From Candidatus Izemoplasma sp. (GTDB lineage Bacteria; Bacillota_I; Bacilli_A; Izemoplasmatales; Izemoplasmataceae), in contig JAIPGE010000052.1 in the NCBI GenBank assembly GCA_021736285.1, positions 1-8,394 of the forward strand: 8,394 bases of DNA, read 5' to 3'. Position 1 is the first letter of the stretch, and each line of letters opens with the position of its first letter. Positions 6,339 to 8,394 of this stretch are shown here, one piece after another. The notes beneath the pieces were generated by a model. It was not told the origin of the DNA and did not search any database. It saw only the letters and a list, made by a program, of their open reading frames with translations. The position numbers were made by a program, and so were the translations under genes.

Positions 6339-7403
6339 ATGATTGAACGATTAAATCAACTAAAAGCGCGTTTCGAAGAGATAAATAAACTTTTAATGCA
6401 AGAAGAAATCGTAACTGATATTGATAAATTAACCGAACTGTCAAAAGAACGTAGTGAGTTGGAACCTATTGTTGAATTATTTGATAGTTATCAAGAAGCA
6501 CTACAAACGGTTGAAGATTTAAAAGAAATGACAAAAGAAGATGATCCAGAAATTGTTGAAATGGCTGAGATGGAACTTGAACAAGTGAAAGCTAAAATTC
6601 CAAAGTATGAAGCAAGATTAGAACGCTATCTCGTACCTAAAGATCCGAATGATACTAAAAATGTTATTGTTGAAATCCGGGGCGCAGCCGGCGGTAGCGA
6701 AGCTAACATTTTTGCAGGAGATTTATACCGAATGTATAGCAAATATGCTGAGCATATGAATTGGCAAATTGAACTAACCAATGCTGAACAAAGTGAAGCA
6801 GGGGGCTATAGTCAAATTGAATTTACGGTATCTGGGAAAAATGTATATTCATATTTGAAATATGAATCAGGAGCACACCGTGTGCAACGTGTCCCAGCGA
6901 CAGAATCGCAAGGTCGCATTCATACCTCAACCGCAACTGTTTTAGTTTTACCTGAGGCAGAAGATGTTGAAGTAGATTTAAATATGAAAGACCTGCGAAT
7001 TGATACGTATCGTTCAAGTGGTGCAGGAGGTCAAAGCGTTAATAAAACAGATAGTGCTGTCCGCATAACCCATGAGCCTACCGGCCTAGTCGTAACCTGT
7101 CAAGATGGTAAAAGCCAACATGAAAACAAAGCATCGGCATTACGCATATTAAAAGCGCGTTTATATGACCAAATGATTCAAGACCAACTGGAAAAAGAAG
7201 GCGAAGAACGCCGTAGTAAAATTGGTACAGGTAATCGTAGTGAAAAAATTAGAACGTATAATTATCCTCAAAACCGGGTTACCGATCATCGCATTAATTT
7301 TACAATAAAACAACTAGACCGTGTCATTGATGGGAAGTTAGAACCTGTTATTGATGCATTAGTCAATGAAGAATTTAAACGTAAATTAGAAGGAGAAGAG
7401 TAA
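6339..7403 (+). CDS. prfA: Peptide chain release factor 1 (RF1)
   Basis: A 354-residue class I release factor that reads UAA and UAG in the ribosomal A site and triggers peptidyl-tRNA hydrolysis. The tripeptide anticodon PAT (186-188, in RVPATESQGRIHTSTAT) identifies it as RF1; RF2 would have SPF. The catalytic GGQ is at 230-232 in SSGAGGQSVNKTDSAVR; Q232 is the glutamine methylated by PrmC, encoded next door. Domain order is normal: an N-terminal helical domain (about 1-105), a VEIRGAAGGSEA entry to the core, domains 2-4 with codon recognition and GGQ, and a C-terminal helical tail. Length is typical. ATG 6339 has GGAG (6328-6331) 7 nt upstream. It ends in TAA, a codon its own product reads, and lacks any programmed frameshift of the prfB kind. 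Confidence 0.98.
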   Translation: MIERLNQLKARFEEINKLLMQEEIVTDIDKLTELSKERSELEPIVELFDSYQEALQTVEDLKEMTKEDDPEIVEMAEMELEQVKAKIPKYEARLERYLVPKDPNDTKNVIVEIRGAAGGSEANIFAGDLYRMYSKYAEHMNWQIELTNAEQSEAGGYSQIEFTVSGKNVYSYLKYESGAHRVQRVPATESQGRIHTSTATVLVLPEAEDVEVDLNMKDLRIDTYRSSGAGGQSVNKTDSAVRITHEPTGLVVTCQDGKSQHENKASALRILKARLYDQMIQDQLEKEGEERRSKIGTGNRSEKIRTYNYPQNRVTDHRINFTIKQLDRVIDGKLEPVIDALVNEEFKRKLEGEE

Positions 7404-7420
7404 GTCATTTACTCTTCTTT
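7394..7420 (+). terminator. Hairpin spanning the prfA stop codon (possible attenuator)
   Basis: AGAAGAGTAA (7394-7403) pairs perfectly with TTACTCTTCT (7409-7418) around a 5-nt loop, and the left arm ends with the prfA stop codon TAA. Only three T follow on the 3' side (7418-7420), then CG, so this is at best a weak terminator. A ribosome reaching the stop would melt the left arm, which makes translation-dependent attenuation of prmC conceivable. It may instead stabilise the prfA 3' end. Confidence 0.5.
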
Positions 7421-7443
7421 CGTAACTATAGAGAGGTGATAGG

Positions 7444-8289
7444 ATGCCAACCTATAAAGAAGCATTAATGATTAATGAACAATACGCACTAGACAATCAA
7501 CAAGAAGCAACAGGAATCAAAATCTTATTACAACACTTTTCGAAGTTAAGTCACGCAAAATTATTTGAAAATTTAGATGAAACAATGCCCGAACAAGATT
7601 ATAAAGCCTTCCGTGATGCTGTTGATCAGTATGTCATTAAAAACATACCAGTCCAGCACATTACCCAAAAAGAATATTTTTATGGCTATGAGTTCTTTGT
7701 TAATAAAGATGTCTTAATCCCCCGTTTTGAAACAGAAGAATTGGTCGCAAATATCTTGCTAATTTACGATGAAATCTTTAATCAAACACCTGTTAAAGTT
7801 GTTGATATTGGAACCGGTAGTGGTTGTTTGGCAATCACTTTAGATAAAGAAGAGCCTAACATGTCTGTGAGTGCGTCTGACATTTCTAAAGAAGCATTGA
7901 CTGTAGCACACAAAAATAATACTATATTAGGTGCGAATGTAACATTTAAACAAGGTGATATGTTAACACCATTTCAAGACCAAAAATTTGATATTTTAGT
8001 CTCTAATCCTCCATATATTCCTAAAGATGAAATGGTAGAAGATCTGGTAAAAGATAATGAGCCACACATTGCATTATTTGGAGGTACGGACGGACTTGAT
8101 TTTTATCGAATCATTATTAAAGAAGCAAAAAACGTTCTCAATGATCGATTTATTATGGCATTTGAACATGCATATGATAAAAAAACAGTGTTAAAAGCAT
8201 TGATTGAAAAGCACTACGACAATGTAGAGATTAGACAGTTAAAAGATATGCAAGGAAAAGACCGAATGACCTTTGTTATAAAACGGTAA
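7444..8289 (+). CDS. prmC: Release factor glutamine methyltransferase PrmC
   Basis: A 281-residue S-adenosylmethionine-dependent class I methyltransferase that N5-methylates the glutamine of the GGQ motif in RF1 and RF2, raising termination efficiency. The N-terminal helical domain (about 1-75) leads into QHITQKEYFYGYEFFVNKDV and IPRFETEEL (92-100), where most homologues have IPRPETE. The SAM-binding motif DIGTGSG is at 121-127 and the signature NPPY, which holds the substrate glutamine, at 188-191. ATG 7444 follows AGAGGTGAT (7432-7440) with good spacing. It lies 40 bp after prfA in the same direction, the usual arrangement; both the substrate and its modifying enzyme are thus made from one transcript, subject to the hairpin between them. 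Confidence 0.96.
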   Translation: MPTYKEALMINEQYALDNQQEATGIKILLQHFSKLSHAKLFENLDETMPEQDYKAFRDAVDQYVIKNIPVQHITQKEYFYGYEFFVNKDVLIPRFETEELVANILLIYDEIFNQTPVKVVDIGTGSGCLAITLDKEEPNMSVSASDISKEALTVAHKNNTILGANVTFKQGDMLTPFQDQKFDILVSNPPYIPKDEMVEDLVKDNEPHIALFGGTDGLDFYRIIIKEAKNVLNDRFIMAFEHAYDKKTVLKALIEKHYDNVEIRQLKDMQGKDRMTFVIKR

Positions 8290-8299
8290 AGAAAAAAAC

Positions 8300-8322
8300 T
8301 ATATATATCTTTAATATATATA
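8300..8322. repeat. Perfect AT-only inverted repeat after prmC
   Basis: TATATATAT (8300-8308) pairs with ATATATATA (8314-8322) around CTTTA. It contains no G-C pair and lacks a downstream T-run on the plus strand, so it is a poor terminator in that direction; on the minus strand it would be followed by seven T (complement of 8292-8298), but no minus-strand gene ends here. It may be simple AT-rich promoter-upstream DNA. Confidence 0.4.
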
Positions 8323-8333
8323 ATGAACACCTG

Positions 8334-8365
8334 ACTTGACAAACCAAGTTTACTGTGTGTAACAT
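8334..8365 (+). promoter_or_regulatory. Probable promoter of the gene at the right edge
   Basis: TTGACA (8336-8341) is a perfect -35. The best-placed -10 is TAACAT (8360-8365, 18-bp spacer, four of six matches); CATAAT at 8363-8368 matches better but at a 21-bp spacer. The -35 is embedded in the dyad ACTTG (8334-8338) / CAAGT (8345-8349), which could be an operator. The assignment rests mainly on the -35 and on the gene start downstream. Confidence 0.5.
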
Positions 8366-8388
8366 AATAGAGAAAGTGAGGCAAGACA

Positions 8389-8394
8389 ATGGCA
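8389..8394 (+). CDS. Start of an unidentified gene (first two codons)
   Basis: ATG GCA at the very edge is preceded by GTGAGG (8376-8381) with 7 nt between, a good ribosome binding site, and by a candidate promoter. The 99 bases since the prmC stop contain no other gene. The product begins Met-Ala and cannot be identified. Confidence 0.6.

Noticed and set aside
7404..7443. Small gene or RNA between prfA and prmC
   Set aside because: The 40 bases are filled by the hairpin arm and the prmC ribosome binding site.
1..8394. Mobile element, CRISPR array, tRNA/rRNA or defence system
   Set aside because: No transposase or integrase, no spaced direct repeats, no cloverleaf or rRNA-like sequence, and every large gene belongs to a known family.

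Overview
The window is AT-rich DNA with densely packed genes, AGGTGA-type ribosome binding sites and short intergenic gaps. It looks like a low-GC Gram-positive relative (Firmicutes/Bacillota or a close, wall-less or Erysipelotrichia/Izemoplasma-like lineage; this placement is inference). The standard bacterial code is used: the first gene ends in TGA and tryptophan is TGG. A HydF tail implies [FeFe]-hydrogenase maturation and therefore fermentative, anaerobic hydrogen metabolism.

Layout. (1) 1-254: 3' end of hydF, closed by an intrinsic terminator at 254-286. (2) 339-3050, plus strand: a 903-residue soluble signalling protein with several divergent PAS-like sensor modules followed by GGDEF and HD-GYP domains, which together can in principle make and break cyclic di-GMP. 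It has its own promoter with a tandemly duplicated -10 element. (3) 3052-3089: a shared convergent terminator. (4) 3091-4765, minus strand: a two-gene operon encoding a PAS-GGDEF diguanylate cyclase and a TauE/SafE-type membrane permease. (5) 4766-4890: a compact divergent promoter region with an inverted repeat between the two promoters. (6) 4891-6309, plus strand: a MATE multidrug/cation antiporter. (7) 6339-8289: prfA and prmC, the canonical pair in which PrmC methylates the GGQ glutamine of the release factor. prfA has a good promoter inside the end of the MATE gene, and a hairpin spans its stop codon. (8) 8290-8388: an AT hairpin and a probable promoter for a gene whose first two codons (Met-Ala) end the window.

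How it fits together. The middle of the window is a small cyclic di-GMP and transport neighbourhood: two GGDEF proteins in convergent orientation, one with an intact product-inhibition site and one without, next to two membrane transporters. The right part is conserved translation-termination housekeeping. I saw no mobile element, CRISPR array, tRNA or rRNA, and no clearly undescribed system. The points most worth following up are the PAS-GGDEF/permease operon with a cysteine-containing PAS domain, the unusual multi-PAS receptor half of the large protein, and the compact regulatory structures around the promoters and the prfA stop codon.
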